Below the pieces are notes generated by a model. That model ran no database searches, was not told the origin of the DNA, and saw only the letters and a list, made by a program, of their open reading frames with translations. From assembly GCA_964633825.1 (NCBI GenBank), contig CAZWHE010000023.1:1-35195 (forward strand): 35,195 nucleotides of DNA, read 5' to 3'. Position numbers and translations under genes: made by a program. This document shows positions 25,233-33,997 of the stretch, one piece after another; within the stretch, counting starts at the first letter, position 1, and the number at the start of each line of letters is the position of its first letter. The stretch comes from CAZWHE01 sp964633825. Lineage in GTDB: Bacteria > Planctomycetota > B15-G4 > CAYZWU01.

Positions 25233-26490
25233 TCCGTTCCATGCCGTTCATGTAGGGCCTGAGCGCTTCCGGAACGTTCACGCACCCCTCTTTCGTCTGA
25301 TAGAGCTCCAAGATGGGAATGAGAATCCTCGGCAAGGCCGCAACCGTGTTGTTGAGAGTGTGAGCGAAACGGACCTTTCCCGAGTCGTCCCTGTAACGGA
25401 GCTTGAGCCGCCGGGCTTGAAAATCGTGGCACCGCGATGCCGAGTGCGTCTCTCCGTATGCCCGCCGCGAGGGCATCCACGTCTCCACGTCGAACTTCTG
25501 GACCTGAGGCACGCCCAGATCGCCGCCGCAGACGTTGACGATGCGGTAAGGCAGCCCGAGAAGATCGAGAAACTCTTCGGCGTTTTTCAGGATAAACTCG
25601 TGCTGAGCGAGCGACTCCTCCTCGGAGTTTTTGCAGATGACGACCTGCTCCACCTTCTGGAACTGGTGGACCCGGTAAAGACCTTTTGTATCCCGGCCGG
25701 CCGCACCCGCTTCCCGCCTGAAACAGTTGGTCATGGCCGCCATGCGGATCGGAAGATCCGCCTCGTTGAGAATTTCATCTGAAAAATACGATGTGAGCGG
25801 CACTTCGGCCGTCCCCACGAGATTGAGCGGGTCCCTCTCCATTCGATAGACCTGGTCCTCCCCGCCGGGATAGAAACCGGTTCCCTCCATGGCGGCGTCG
25901 CGTACGAGCACGGGAACGCAGTAAGGCTCGAATCCCTTGGAAATAATGTGGTCCATTGCCAGGGAAAGCACGGCGCGGTGCATGAGCTCGCCCGCTCCTC
26001 TCAGGATATAGTTTCTCGTTCCCGAGATCCTGCCGGCGCGCTCGATGTCGAGAACGCCGAGTTTCCTGCCGAGCTCAACGTGGTCGAGCGGTTCGAAATC
26101 GAACTCCCTGGGCTCTCTGCAGCGCCGGATCTCTACGCTTTCCGTATCGTCCTTTCCCTCGGGCACCTCCGGGGAGGGCACATTGGGCACACGAAGCATG
26201 AGGGCATCGAATTCCTGCGTCACCTCGCCGAGCTTTTTTTCGTTCTCTTTGATCTTTTGTTTCAAGTCCTTCAGTGCGGCGCCGAGCTCTTTTCTCTTCT
26301 CGGGTGCGGCTTTAGCGATCTCTTTCGACTTCCTGTTGATGTCGGCCTTGAGCTCGTCTCCGCTGAAGATCAGCGCCCTTCTTTGCTCATCCCTTTCGAG
26401 GAGCCGGTCGAGATCGACCTCGATCCGCTTCTTCCGGGCTCCATCCCGGACGAGATCCGTGTTTTCGCGGATAAACTTGATATCGAGCAT
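25198..26490 (-). CDS. serS: Seryl-tRNA synthetase
   Basis: This 430-residue class II synthetase charges tRNA-Ser with serine. The N-terminal MLDIKFIRENTDLVRDGARKK and the long helical hairpin (about 30-100) are the tRNA-binding arm. The catalytic domain has motif 2 in TNCFRREAGAAGRDTKGLYR followed by VHQFQKVEQV, and motif 3 in TLNNTVAALPRILIPILELYQ with the conserved Arg. The serine-pocket strand VGTAEVPLTSYF is present. It begins 1 bp after the stop of the upstream secreted-protein gene (TAACATG), so it is probably translated by coupling. Its last residues (INSRSEASGES) are encoded in the 35-bp overlap with gspJ. Confidence 0.97.
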   Translation of the reverse strand: MLDIKFIRENTDLVRDGARKKRIEVDLDRLLERDEQRRALIFSGDELKADINRKSKEIAKAAPEKRKELGAALKDLKQKIKENEKKLGEVTQEFDALMLRVPNVPSPEVPEGKDDTESVEIRRCREPREFDFEPLDHVELGRKLGVLDIERAGRISGTRNYILRGAGELMHRAVLSLAMDHIISKGFEPYCVPVLVRDAAMEGTGFYPGGEDQVYRMERDPLNLVGTAEVPLTSYFSDEILNEADLPIRMAAMTNCFRREAGAAGRDTKGLYRVHQFQKVEQVVICKNSEEESLAQHEFILKNAEEFLDLLGLPYRIVNVCGGDLGVPQVQKFDVETWMPSRRAYGETHSASRCHDFQARRLKLRYRDDSGKVRFAHTLNNTVAALPRILIPILELYQTKEGCVNVPEALRPYMNGMERINSRSEASGES

Positions 26491-26491
26491 G

Positions 26492-28579
26492 TTATCGCCA
26501 ATCGCTGACTATGGGGCCGCCGAGAATTTTGTGCTTCTTTGTTTCCAGGGTGCACTCCAGATCGGCGCCCTTTTTGTTTTCGAAAGTAAAGTCGAGGGGA
26601 TACCAAACGCACCAGGTCTTCTTGTTGAAGTCGTCGAGAGTCGGTTTTTTCATCGGCTCTTTCTTCACGAGAATCTTGTTGGTTCCCTTGACCCTGATGC
26701 TGACCAGGGGGACGGGGATGTCGTCATAGAAGCGGGCGTAGAGCTCGCCGGAGCGGCCGAAAACATTGATTGTTTCACCCTTGACGATGAAATTGCCGCC
26801 ATAAACGGAGTTTTCCCATTCGTATTTAAAGGGAGCGCCGAGCTCGAGGACGGTCTCTTCCCCCTCGCGAACATGGAACGGCTTCATCTTGCCCCTGTAA
26901 AGCCTGATCAACTGCCTCTTGCCTTTTTTGCCCGCCGTCACGATGCCGAAAGCGATATGATACTTGCCCGCCGGAACCTCGAAGTCCTTCTTCCCGCCCG
27001 CCATGACATCGAAGAAGCTGTTGACGCTGCTGCTGTCGAGACCCTGGATGATCACATGCCGGGGAGTCGTTCCCCCCTTCCAGTTGACGCGGACCGTTCC
27101 CGTCTTGAGAGCGACCTCGGTGGTCGTGATCTGCATGCCCGTCTTGGTGACGCCGAGCCGGTAATACTTATCCCCGATCTTCATGAACTCCGAATAGGGC
27201 GCGGCCTTTTTCGACTTGCCGACGAAAACGGCGTCGAGAGTATAAAAGGGATATTCGCCGTTGGTGATGTTGTCCTGCTGCCACGGGAGAGGATCGCCGT
27301 AGATGCCGGAAACGTTGTCGTCTATCAGGAGAAAATTGCCGCCCGCCACCTTCCCCTTGGTGTAGCACCCGATCCGCGACCGGATATACATCCATGTCGG
27401 CTGGGGAGCCAGGTTGGTCTGCAGCGAAAACATCGACTCCTGCGCTCCCGGACAGCTCACGAAAAGCTGGTATTGCTGCGGTTTACCGTTGGGATCCGTC
27501 TCCGTGCTCTTGAGCGAAAGCTTCCGGGGCTTTTCCTGGACACCGACCGTCGCCTTGGTGGCGTCTTCGTTGTCGATGTCGAAAGTCACCTCGACCCCGT
27601 CCCTCTGGACGTTCAGCTGTTTGCCGTAGATGTTGATCGGGTAGAGATAGGGTTTGAATTGTTTCTTGTCGCTCCCATCGAGATACATCATGGGCCAAAG
27701 ATAGGGCTGATCGCCCGGACAGAAGGTGAGCGTCTCGAATTCATCGGGCTTTTTCATCTTGCAGTACTTGAGGGTCCACGTCTCCGCCTGGCCAGTTTCC
27801 TTAAAAGTGAACTCCTCTGATTCCACCCCTTCCCCTTCTTCGCTTTTCCCGCCCTCATCCTCGGCGGGCGCTCCCCCCTCATCCTTGGGCTTCGTGGGAT
27901 CGTAGCCCTTCTTGATATAGTCGTTGTACTGGATCTCCACCCACTGGAGATCCCGCTCTTCATAGGGAAGCTGTTTCCATGCCTCCATCGATTTCTTGAA
28001 GCTCTGGCAGGCTTCGTAGTGGTCTTCCATTTTCTGGCAGCAAATGGCGAGCTTTTCAGCTACCTCGCCAAGCATCTCGAAATCCTTTATCTCTTCAAGA
28101 TTGGCTATCGACTTGGCATAGAAGCCTTTCGCTTCGGCCAGGGTGTAGACATTGCTCTGGGCGATTCCTTCATCGAATTTCTGGTTCCCGTAATAATAAA
28201 AGTTATGGGCCTCGTATCTCTTGGCGCGCTTGACCTCGTCGAGGCTTTTCAAATATCCCAGGCGGTGAGTATATTCTCTGTTTCTTGTCACTGTTTCAAA
28301 AACCCCCGCCAGGGTTTCGAAATCCTCAACATCTTCATCCCTCACTTTTTCCCAACAAAGCCTGACGGTCAGGCTTTCGAGAACGCTCTTGACGTTTTCC
28401 CTGTACTTCTTCACAAGACGGCTGATCTCTTTGTCATCGCCCAGTGTTTTGGCTTTTTTGTACGCTTCCCAAAAGGGCCTGTCCTCGGTATAGATATCTT
28501 GCGCCCGTGACGCCACGGACATGAACAACAGGGCCAACAGAACCGTTGACAGGATCCGCGCAAGACTCGAGCATTTCAT
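26492..28579 (-). CDS. Large secreted protein of unknown function
   Basis: This is a 695-residue protein that I do not recognise. A signal peptide (MKCSSLARILSTVLLALLFMSVASRAQ) predicts export. Residues 30-215 look helical and TPR-like, with paired aromatic and Ala-rich helices (YYYGNQKFDEGIAQSNVYTLAEAKGFYAKSI, MLGEVAEKLAICCQKMEDHYEACQSFKKSMEAW). An acidic linker (about 222-255, rich in Glu, Gly and Asp) joins a beta-rich half with many aromatic residues. That half includes two similar segments, VAGGNFLLIDDNVSGIYGDP and YGGNFIVKGETINVFGRSGE, a possible internal repeat. Five or more cysteines lie outside the signal. The start directly follows the rhomboid stop (TGA-ATG) and the end is 1 bp from serS, so it sits in a tight operon. 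It could be a rhomboid substrate or partner, but nothing proves it. Confidence 0.85.
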   Translation of the reverse strand: MKCSSLARILSTVLLALLFMSVASRAQDIYTEDRPFWEAYKKAKTLGDDKEISRLVKKYRENVKSVLESLTVRLCWEKVRDEDVEDFETLAGVFETVTRNREYTHRLGYLKSLDEVKRAKRYEAHNFYYYGNQKFDEGIAQSNVYTLAEAKGFYAKSIANLEEIKDFEMLGEVAEKLAICCQKMEDHYEACQSFKKSMEAWKQLPYEERDLQWVEIQYNDYIKKGYDPTKPKDEGGAPAEDEGGKSEEGEGVESEEFTFKETGQAETWTLKYCKMKKPDEFETLTFCPGDQPYLWPMMYLDGSDKKQFKPYLYPINIYGKQLNVQRDGVEVTFDIDNEDATKATVGVQEKPRKLSLKSTETDPNGKPQQYQLFVSCPGAQESMFSLQTNLAPQPTWMYIRSRIGCYTKGKVAGGNFLLIDDNVSGIYGDPLPWQQDNITNGEYPFYTLDAVFVGKSKKAAPYSEFMKIGDKYYRLGVTKTGMQITTTEVALKTGTVRVNWKGGTTPRHVIIQGLDSSSVNSFFDVMAGGKKDFEVPAGKYHIAFGIVTAGKKGKRQLIRLYRGKMKPFHVREGEETVLELGAPFKYEWENSVYGGNFIVKGETINVFGRSGELYARFYDDIPVPLVSIRVKGTNKILVKKEPMKKPTLDDFNKKTWCVWYPLDFTFENKKGADLECTLETKKHKILGGPIVSDWR

Positions 28580-29413
28580 TCACTTCCTCCCGTTCCTGAT
28601 CTTCCTGCTTGTTTCGTTCAAAAAACTCCGTTCCGATGGGGTCAGCGATCCGATACCCTCCTCATGAATTTTCTTCAGGAGACGGTCGACCTCGGTCTCC
28701 CTCCGGATTTCTTTATCCCTGTCCCGCTGCTTCCTGCGTTCCTTCACCTGGTCAACGGCCGTCTCCCAGCGCCTCCCGTAGCGGTGAAACAGGAATCCGA
28801 AGAGGGCGCCGCCGAGATGGCCGAAATGGGCGATGCCGTCGCCCTGGGAGAAGAGCCCCGAAAAGAGGGATATGCCCACAAAAAGGAGAGCCATATGCAT
28901 GACCCTCATGGGAACCATGAATGGGAAAAGCAGGATGTGAACCCTCCTCGTGGGCCATGTCATGGCATAGTAGACGACAATACCGTAGAGAGCGCCCGAA
29001 GCCCCCACAACGTGGCTCTGGCTGTCGGTTACGACGCAAGCAATCCCGCCGACAACACCGCTGGTCAGATATAGAAAGAGGAAACGCCGGCTGCCGAGCA
29101 GGCCCTCGAGGTCCCGCCCGAAGAACCAGAGCACGATCATGTTGAAAAGGATGTGAAAAATGCCGCTGTGAAGAAACTGGGACGTGATGAACTGGTAGAG
29201 GTAAAGAAAAAAGGTTCCCGTCAACATCTTCGAACAGTCGAGGCCGAGATGCTCGATCAGCGGGTCCACCCCCTGGGTCGAGCGGAAAATGTTCTGGACG
29301 ATATAAATGATGATGTTAACGAGAATCAGGACACCCACCACGGTGCGGGGCGCTCGTATCGAAAAGAGCTTTCCCCTCGGTTCGGGATCGTCCTGAAACC
29401 ACTGCGGTCTCAC
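28580..29413 (-). CDS. Rhomboid family intramembrane serine protease
   Basis: This is a 277-residue membrane protease with six helices. The catalytic dyad is Ser139 (VVGASGALYG) and His199 (IAHFGHLGGALFGFL). The oxyanion-side motif HILFNMIVLWFFGRDLE has His87 and Asn91 (HxxxN), and the following WFFG-x-x-LE fits the L1-loop end. After the last helix comes a charged helix (VKERRKQRDRDKEIRRETEVDRLLKKI) and GIGSLTPSERSFLNETSRK, matching a C-terminal domain seen in many bacterial rhomboids. The GTG at 29413 has GAGG 5 bases upstream; a longer frame to 29467 adds 18 basic residues. It cleaves membrane segments of unknown targets. The next gene in the operon encodes an exported protein. Confidence 0.92.
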   Translation of the reverse strand: MRPQWFQDDPEPRGKLFSIRAPRTVVGVLILVNIIIYIVQNIFRSTQGVDPLIEHLGLDCSKMLTGTFFLYLYQFITSQFLHSGIFHILFNMIVLWFFGRDLEGLLGSRRFLFLYLTSGVVGGIACVVTDSQSHVVGASGALYGIVVYYAMTWPTRRVHILLFPFMVPMRVMHMALLFVGISLFSGLFSQGDGIAHFGHLGGALFGFLFHRYGRRWETAVDQVKERRKQRDRDKEIRRETEVDRLLKKIHEEGIGSLTPSERSFLNETSRKIRNGRK

Positions 29414-29529
29414 CTGTGCCTCTTCTCCTTTGCTTTTAATCCGGTTTTTTCTTGAACAGCGGAACACGTCCTTTTATACGGAAATTATACAATCAGTGAT
29501 CAACGAATTATACCGGAGAGATCGAACAG
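29414..29529. other. Divergent promoter region, rhomboid operon / folD
   Basis: This is a 116-bp AT-rich gap. A rightward promoter candidate lies at 29452-29480. Leftward, TATAAT hexamers occur at about 29485 and 29509 on the minus strand, with TTGATC nearby but at imperfect spacing. It is the likely start point for both units. Confidence 0.4.
29452..29480 (+). promoter_or_regulatory. Candidate sigma70 promoter for folD
   Basis: TTGAAC (29452-29457) and TATACG (29475-29480) are separated by 17 bp, about 50 bp before the folD ATG, which has GGAGAG 8 bases upstream. Each hexamer has four or five consensus bases. Confidence 0.4.
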
Positions 29530-30411
29530 ATGACAGCCCACCCGATCGGCGGAAAAAACATTGCCCGTTCCATGAAAGAAGCGATCAGAAAGGAAATCTC
29601 GGAGCTCGGCATCGACATGGTCACTCTGGCCGCCGTCGAAGCGGAAGATCCCTCCGGCGGAGCGGGGCTCTACGCCGCGAGCCAGAAAAAAAGCGCTGAA
29701 AACGTGGGCATTTCTTTCCGCCACGTCCTTCTTCCGGAGGGTGTTTCCGAGGCCCGTCTGCTCGAAACGATCGAGGACCTCAACCGCGACGAGACGGTCC
29801 ACGGCATCGTGCTTCTCCGGCCCCTCCCATCCGAAATCGATATGGGAAAAATTTCCCTCGCCGTTCACCCCGACAAAGACGTGGAGGGCATGCACCCCTT
29901 CAACCTCGGCGCCCTCGCCCACGGATCGCCCCGTCTTGTCCCCTGCACGGCATTGGCTTCCGTCACGCTTCTACGGTCGACCGGAATCGAGGTGAAGGGC
30001 CTCGAGACCGTGGTGGTCGGCCACAGCGAAATCGTGGGCAAACCGATCGCCCTTCTCATGGTGAACGATCTTTCGACCGTGACGATGTGTCACATCGGAA
30101 CGAAGGACCTCAAGGCGCACACAAGCCGGGCCGACATTCTTTTCGTAGCCGCCGGGGTTCCCAATCTCATCACGGGCGACATGGTCAAGCCGGGCGCCAT
30201 GGTGATCGACATCGGGATCAACCGGATCGCCGTCGATGACGGCGGAGCCCGGAAAACAAAGGTTGTGGGCGACGTGGATTTCGAGAGCGTCTCGGCCGTT
30301 GCCGGCCGCATCACGCCCGTGCCCGGCGGCGTCGGACCTGTAACGGCAGCCGTGCTCATGCAGAACACGCTCCGGGCCGCTGCACAGAGTATAGGGGCTA
30401 AACGGGATTGA
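29530..30411 (+). CDS. folD: FolD-family methylene-THF dehydrogenase with altered catalytic site
   Basis: This is a 293-residue FolD-family protein of normal length. FolD normally oxidises 5,10-methylene-THF and hydrolyses the product to 10-formyl-THF. The NADP site VVVGHSEIVGKPIALLM, the strand AMVIDIGINRI and the tail GRITPVPGGVGPVTAAVLMQNT are conserved. The active site is not. Aligning YAASQKKSAENVG to E. coli YVASKRKACEEVG puts Gln52 at catalytic Lys54. LLRPLP puts Leu96 at Gln98, and KDVEGMHPFN puts Glu119 at Asp121; only Tyr48 is kept. Loss of the Lys is associated with loss of cyclohydrolase activity in the human enzyme, so this is probably a dehydrogenase-only or otherwise specialised form. 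The gene stands alone, convergent with the polyprenyl synthase gene 2 bp away. Family is firm, bifunctionality doubtful. Confidence 0.9.
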   Translation: MTAHPIGGKNIARSMKEAIRKEISELGIDMVTLAAVEAEDPSGGAGLYAASQKKSAENVGISFRHVLLPEGVSEARLLETIEDLNRDETVHGIVLLRPLPSEIDMGKISLAVHPDKDVEGMHPFNLGALAHGSPRLVPCTALASVTLLRSTGIEVKGLETVVVGHSEIVGKPIALLMVNDLSTVTMCHIGTKDLKAHTSRADILFVAAGVPNLITGDMVKPGAMVIDIGINRIAVDDGGARKTKVVGDVDFESVSAVAGRITPVPGGVGPVTAAVLMQNTLRAAAQSIGAKRD

Positions 30412-30413
30412 AG

Positions 30414-31448
30414 CTAAACCTTCCGGGCCAAGACAAACTCCCCAACGGCGCTGAGGGCTTTTCTGTAGGGGGATTCCGGTAGAAGGACGAGCCGTTCCAG
30501 GCCCGATCGGATGCGGTCATCGGCAATGCCTAATGCGTGATCCACCGACTTCATGAGATTGAATTCGGCGATTATGGCCTTGTTCTTGTTCTCGATCTCC
30601 TTCGAGAGGAACAATTCTTTCAAGCGTTCCCGATCCTTTTCACCGAGGGTTTGGGCAAGATGGATCAGAGGAAGCGTCATCTTTCCGCGTTCCGTGTCGG
30701 TGCCGAGGGATTTTCCGACAACGTCCTCTTCCCCGATGATGTCGAGACAGTCGTCCACAATCTGGAAGGCGATTCCGAGATTGTATCCGAACTCACCCAG
30801 GGCCTTGCCGACCTGCGGAGGGGCTTGAGAGTAAAGGGCCGTCAGTTCGCAAGACGCCCTGTAGAGAGAAGCCGTCTTGGCGCTGATGATCGAAAAGTAC
30901 TCATCCAGAGGGAGCTCAAAATTACCGCGATCGAAAATCTGCTCGATCTCTCCCCTGCAGATGACCTGGGTGATCCTGGCGAGGGAGACGGCGGCTTCCG
31001 CTGTGGAGAGCGTGAGGGAAAGATCGAATGCTCTGGCATAGATCATGTCCCCCAGAAGCACGGAAACATGATTGCCGTGGAGCGAATTCACGCTTTCCAC
31101 GCGGCGCCTTATCGAGGCGCCGTCGAGGATGTCGTCATGAACGAGAGTGGCCGTATGGATGAGCTCAACAACCGCTGCGAGCTTGATGTGGTCTTCGCCG
31201 AGCGGGCCGAGCGCCTTCGCGGCAAGAAGGATGATCGTCGGCCGGAGCCTTTTCCCGGAAAAGTGGGAAACATGTTCGATCAGCCCGCTGACCGGATCGG
31301 AATCGGAGGAGAGAGTTTTTTCCAGGGTTTCTTCCACACGCCGGGATTCGGAAGCAACCAGTTCTTTGATCTGTTGAAGATCCACCGGGCCAAAAGCTCC
31401 TCTTTCATGATGACCGGCCGGCCGCTGGCGCGGCAGTCCCGGCATCAT
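30414..31448 (-). CDS. Polyprenyl (trans-isoprenyl) diphosphate synthase
   Basis: This is a 344-residue all-helical synthase that elongates isoprenyl diphosphates with IPP for quinone or carrier-lipid side chains. Both Mg-binding Asp motifs are present: first, LVHDDILDGA (Asp105, Asp106, Asp109) and second, FQIVDDCLDIIG (Asp232, Asp233, Asp236). The GKRLRP IPP-binding motif is at 65-70, and RRR(VES) follows the first motif. Residues near -4/-5 of the first motif are small (HTATLVHDD), consistent with a long-chain product. The ATG at 31448 overlaps the tatA stop (ATGATG); an internal GTG at 31385 with AGGAG upstream would remove an unusual 21-residue N-terminus and is a real alternative. Chain length cannot be fixed from sequence. 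Confidence 0.92.
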   Translation of the reverse strand: MMPGLPRQRPAGHHERGAFGPVDLQQIKELVASESRRVEETLEKTLSSDSDPVSGLIEHVSHFSGKRLRPTIILLAAKALGPLGEDHIKLAAVVELIHTATLVHDDILDGASIRRRVESVNSLHGNHVSVLLGDMIYARAFDLSLTLSTAEAAVSLARITQVICRGEIEQIFDRGNFELPLDEYFSIISAKTASLYRASCELTALYSQAPPQVGKALGEFGYNLGIAFQIVDDCLDIIGEEDVVGKSLGTDTERGKMTLPLIHLAQTLGEKDRERLKELFLSKEIENKNKAIIAEFNLMKSVDHALGIADDRIRSGLERLVLLPESPYRKALSAVGEFVLARKV

Positions 31449-31693
31449 TTATTTTCCGAGTTGTCCTTCCCGGCGTCCGTGGATCCGCCGCCTTCGATTT
31501 TCTGGGTATCGGAGTCGCTGCCGGGCTCCTCTTTCAGGCCCTTTTTAAACTCAGTGATCCCCTTTCCCATACCCCGTGCCAGATCAGGGATCTTTTTGGC
31601 CCCGAACAGAATCAGCACAAGTGCAAGAACGATGAGCCATTCAGAACCGCCCGGCAGTCCCAGGAACATTAATATTATGGTTTCATGAGGCAT
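31445..31693 (-). CDS. tatA: Twin-arginine translocase subunit TatA/TatE
   Basis: This is an 82-residue protein with one N-terminal membrane helix (SEWLIVLALVLILFGAKKIP), whose FGAKKIPDLARGMGKGITEFKKGLKE continuation is the hinge and amphipathic helix of TatA. A polar tail with Ser, Asp and Gly follows. There is no TatB-length extension and no TatC in the window. It forms the export pore for folded proteins with twin-arginine signals. Its end overlaps the polyprenyl synthase start. The start is ATG 31693, with a second ATG at 31669 closer to the helix. Confidence 0.93.
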   Translation of the reverse strand: MPHETIILMFLGLPGGSEWLIVLALVLILFGAKKIPDLARGMGKGITEFKKGLKEEPGSDSDTQKIEGGGSTDAGKDNSENK

Positions 31694-31805
31694 AACGACC
31701 GCCCCCCACTAGGCGCCCAGCTACAATATGTCCGTCAGCACACCCTATAGAGAACCGAAAAGCTCTGTTCCATGGAAACAAATTTTCCGGCCAACACGAG
31801 AAAGA

Positions 31806-32675
31806 TCAGGCGAGGCACTCCTTCATCCGGACACCCATGTCGGCCGGACTGTCGGCCACGACGACGCCGGCATTTCTGAGAGCCTTGACTTTTTCCGGAG
31901 CCGTCCCTTTTCCGCCGGAGATGATGGCGCCTGCATGGCCCATTCTCTTTCCCGGAGGGGCCGTCATCCCCGCGATGAACGCCACGACCGGTTTGTTCAC
32001 CTTTTCCTTGATAAAATCGGCGGCCTCTTCTTCGGCCGTTCCCCCGATCTCGCCGATCATGACGACGCCGTCCGTATCGGGGTCCTCCTGGAACGCGGAG
32101 AGCGCATCGATGAAATTCGTCCCGTTGATCGGATCTCCTCCCAGCCCGAGGCACGTGCTCTGCCCGAAACCGAGCTCGGTGACCTGCCAGACCGCCTCGT
32201 AGGTAAGCGTACCGCTCCTCGAAATAATCCCGATCCGGCCCGGTTTGTGGATGTAGCCCGGCATGATCCCGATTTTGGCTTCGCCGGGAGTGATGATGCC
32301 GGGACAGTTGGGTCCGATCAAGCGGGACCGGCTCTTGTTGAGAACCTGCCTGACCTTCATCATGTCCGTGATCGGAATCCCCTCGGTAATGCAGATCACG
32401 ATATCGAGATCGGCGTCCACCGCTTCCAGGATCGCATCGGCGGCAAAGGGAGGCGGGACGAAAATAAGGGAAGCGTTCGCCCCGGTCTTCTCCTTGGCAT
32501 CGGCAACCGTATTGAAGACGGGGATGCCTTCCTTGTCGGTCCCGCCCTTCCCGGGTGAAACGCCGGCCACGATCCGGGTGCCGTATTCGATGCAGGTGCT
32601 CGTGTGAAACCATCCCGCTTTTCCGGTCATGCCCTGGACCAAGACTTTCGTATCCTTGTTAACGTATATGCTCAT
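31806..32675 (-). CDS. sucD: Succinyl-CoA ligase (ADP/GDP-forming), alpha subunit
   Basis: This 289-residue subunit of succinyl-CoA synthetase converts succinyl-CoA to succinate with substrate-level phosphorylation in the TCA cycle. The CoA-binding N-terminal domain begins VNKDTKVLVQGMTGKAGWFHT and includes GVSPGKGG and the ITEGIP motif. The catalytic His lies in MGHAGAIISGG (about residue 246), preceded by GEIGGTAEEEAADFI, and LIGPNCPGIITPGE is typical. It lies 60 bp after sucC with an AAAGGA ribosome site. A 112-bp gap to tatA carries no convincing terminator. Confidence 0.97.
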   Translation of the reverse strand: MSIYVNKDTKVLVQGMTGKAGWFHTSTCIEYGTRIVAGVSPGKGGTDKEGIPVFNTVADAKEKTGANASLIFVPPPFAADAILEAVDADLDIVICITEGIPITDMMKVRQVLNKSRSRLIGPNCPGIITPGEAKIGIMPGYIHKPGRIGIISRSGTLTYEAVWQVTELGFGQSTCLGLGGDPINGTNFIDALSAFQEDPDTDGVVMIGEIGGTAEEEAADFIKEKVNKPVVAFIAGMTAPPGKRMGHAGAIISGGKGTAPEKVKALRNAGVVVADSPADMGVRMKECLA

Positions 32676-32735
32676 CTCTTGTTCATCCTTTCTCTGGTTC
32701 CCACCAAACCTTTTACGACCTTCGTCCCATAAGAC

Positions 32736-33899
32736 TCATCCCTCGAGAGATGCCACGACTTTGGCGGCGGCATCCGACATGGAATCCGCCGGAATGATGT
32801 TCAGGCCGCTTTCAGCCAGGATCTTCTTTCCCTCCTCGACCTTGGTCCCTTCGAGACGCACGACGAGAGGAACGGAGATCCCGATCTCTTTGGCTGCGGC
32901 CACGATCCCTTCTCCGATCACGTCGCACCGCATGATGCCGCCGAAAATGTTAACCAGAATCGCTTTGACCTTCTCGTCGGTGAGAATGATCTTGAAAGCC
33001 TGGGTCACCTGCTCCGCCGTGGCGCCACCGCCCACGTCGAGAAAGTTGGCGGGCTCGCCGCCGTGGAGCTTGATGATGTCCATCGTGGACATGGCCAGGC
33101 CGGCGCCGTTGACAAGGCAGCCGATGTTTCCGTCGAGGGAGATGTAAGAGAGGCCGAAATCCGACGCTTCCTTTTCACGCGGGTCTTCCTCGTCCAGGTC
33201 CCGGTATTCCACCACCTCCCCCTGCCTGAAGAGGGCGTTGGAGTCGAAGTTCATCTTCGCGTCCAGGGCGACGATATCGTCGTCCTTTGTCAGGATCAAC
33301 GGGTTGATCTCGGCCAGAGAACAATCCTTTTCCACAAAGGCTTTGGCCAGTCCGGTCATGACCTTGACGGCTTTGGGGACCGCGGGCCCGGGCAGCCCGA
33401 GGCCGAATGCGAGGCGCCGCGCCTGGAAGGGCAGAAGCCCCATGCCGGGATCGACGGGCTCTTTGAGAATCTTTTCAGGGGTTTTTGACGCCACCTCCTC
33501 GATCTCGACCCCCCCCTCGGTGGAGACCATGAGAACGGGCATGCTGATCTTGCGATCCATGGCCAAGCCGACGTAAAACTCTTTTGCGATCGAGGCTCCC
33601 TTTTCGACAAGAAGCCTTTTAACGGGCTGGCCTTCAGGGCCGGTCTGGTGGGTCACCAGCGGCTTCGATACGATCGCTTCAGCCGCATCGCGGGCCTCGG
33701 CTTCCGAGCGGACCAGCTTGACCCCTCCTCCCTTGCCGCGCCCTCCCGCGTGGATCTGCGCTTTGACGACGCAAAGCTCCGACCCGAGGTCCTTGTATGC
33801 TTTTGCAGCCTCGGCTGGAGAGGAAACCGGTTTCCCTTCGGGAACGGGAATTCCATACCGGGAGAAGATCTCCTTGGCTTGATATTCATGTATTTTCAT
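32736..33899 (-). CDS. sucC: Succinyl-CoA ligase (ADP-forming), beta subunit
   Basis: This is a 387-residue beta subunit with an ATP-grasp fold: MKIHEYQAKEIFSRYGIPVP, nucleotide lysine region VVKAQIHAGGRGKGGGVKLV, ALDAKMNFDSNALFR with the metal-binding acidic residues just before, and the CoA/His-phosphate loop GGGATAEQVTQAFKI. The ILVNIFGGIMRCDVIGEGIV motif near the end is diagnostic. I chose the ATG at 33899 (GGGAGG 4-5 bases upstream); a longer frame to 33971 is spurious because it runs through the leader hairpin. Its promoter and a terminator-like hairpin lie just upstream, suggesting control of sucCD by attenuation. Confidence 0.97.
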   Translation of the reverse strand: MKIHEYQAKEIFSRYGIPVPEGKPVSSPAEAAKAYKDLGSELCVVKAQIHAGGRGKGGGVKLVRSEAEARDAAEAIVSKPLVTHQTGPEGQPVKRLLVEKGASIAKEFYVGLAMDRKISMPVLMVSTEGGVEIEEVASKTPEKILKEPVDPGMGLLPFQARRLAFGLGLPGPAVPKAVKVMTGLAKAFVEKDCSLAEINPLILTKDDDIVALDAKMNFDSNALFRQGEVVEYRDLDEEDPREKEASDFGLSYISLDGNIGCLVNGAGLAMSTMDIIKLHGGEPANFLDVGGGATAEQVTQAFKIILTDEKVKAILVNIFGGIMRCDVIGEGIVAAAKEIGISVPLVVRLEGTKVEEGKKILAESGLNIIPADSMSDAAAKVVASLEG

Positions 33900-33929
33900 C
33901 GATCCTCCCTGCGTAAACAAAGACCAGAA

Positions 33930-33963
33930 ATGAAAAAAATGAACTGCTCCCCGAAGGGACCAG
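33930..33963 (-). terminator. Terminator-like hairpin in the sucC leader
   Basis: On the minus strand, bases 33963-33944 form CTG-g-TCCC-TTCG-GGGA-g-CAG: a 4-bp stem capped by a UUCG tetraloop, extended by three more pairs past one G-G mismatch. A TTCATTTTTTT run follows (33943-33933). It ends about 31 bases before the sucC ATG, after the predicted transcription start, so it would act inside the leader. It could also end transcription from the upstream gene. Confidence 0.6.
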
Positions 33964-33997
33964 CCGAGCAAAATCCGTGTTGATTGATAAGAACGGG

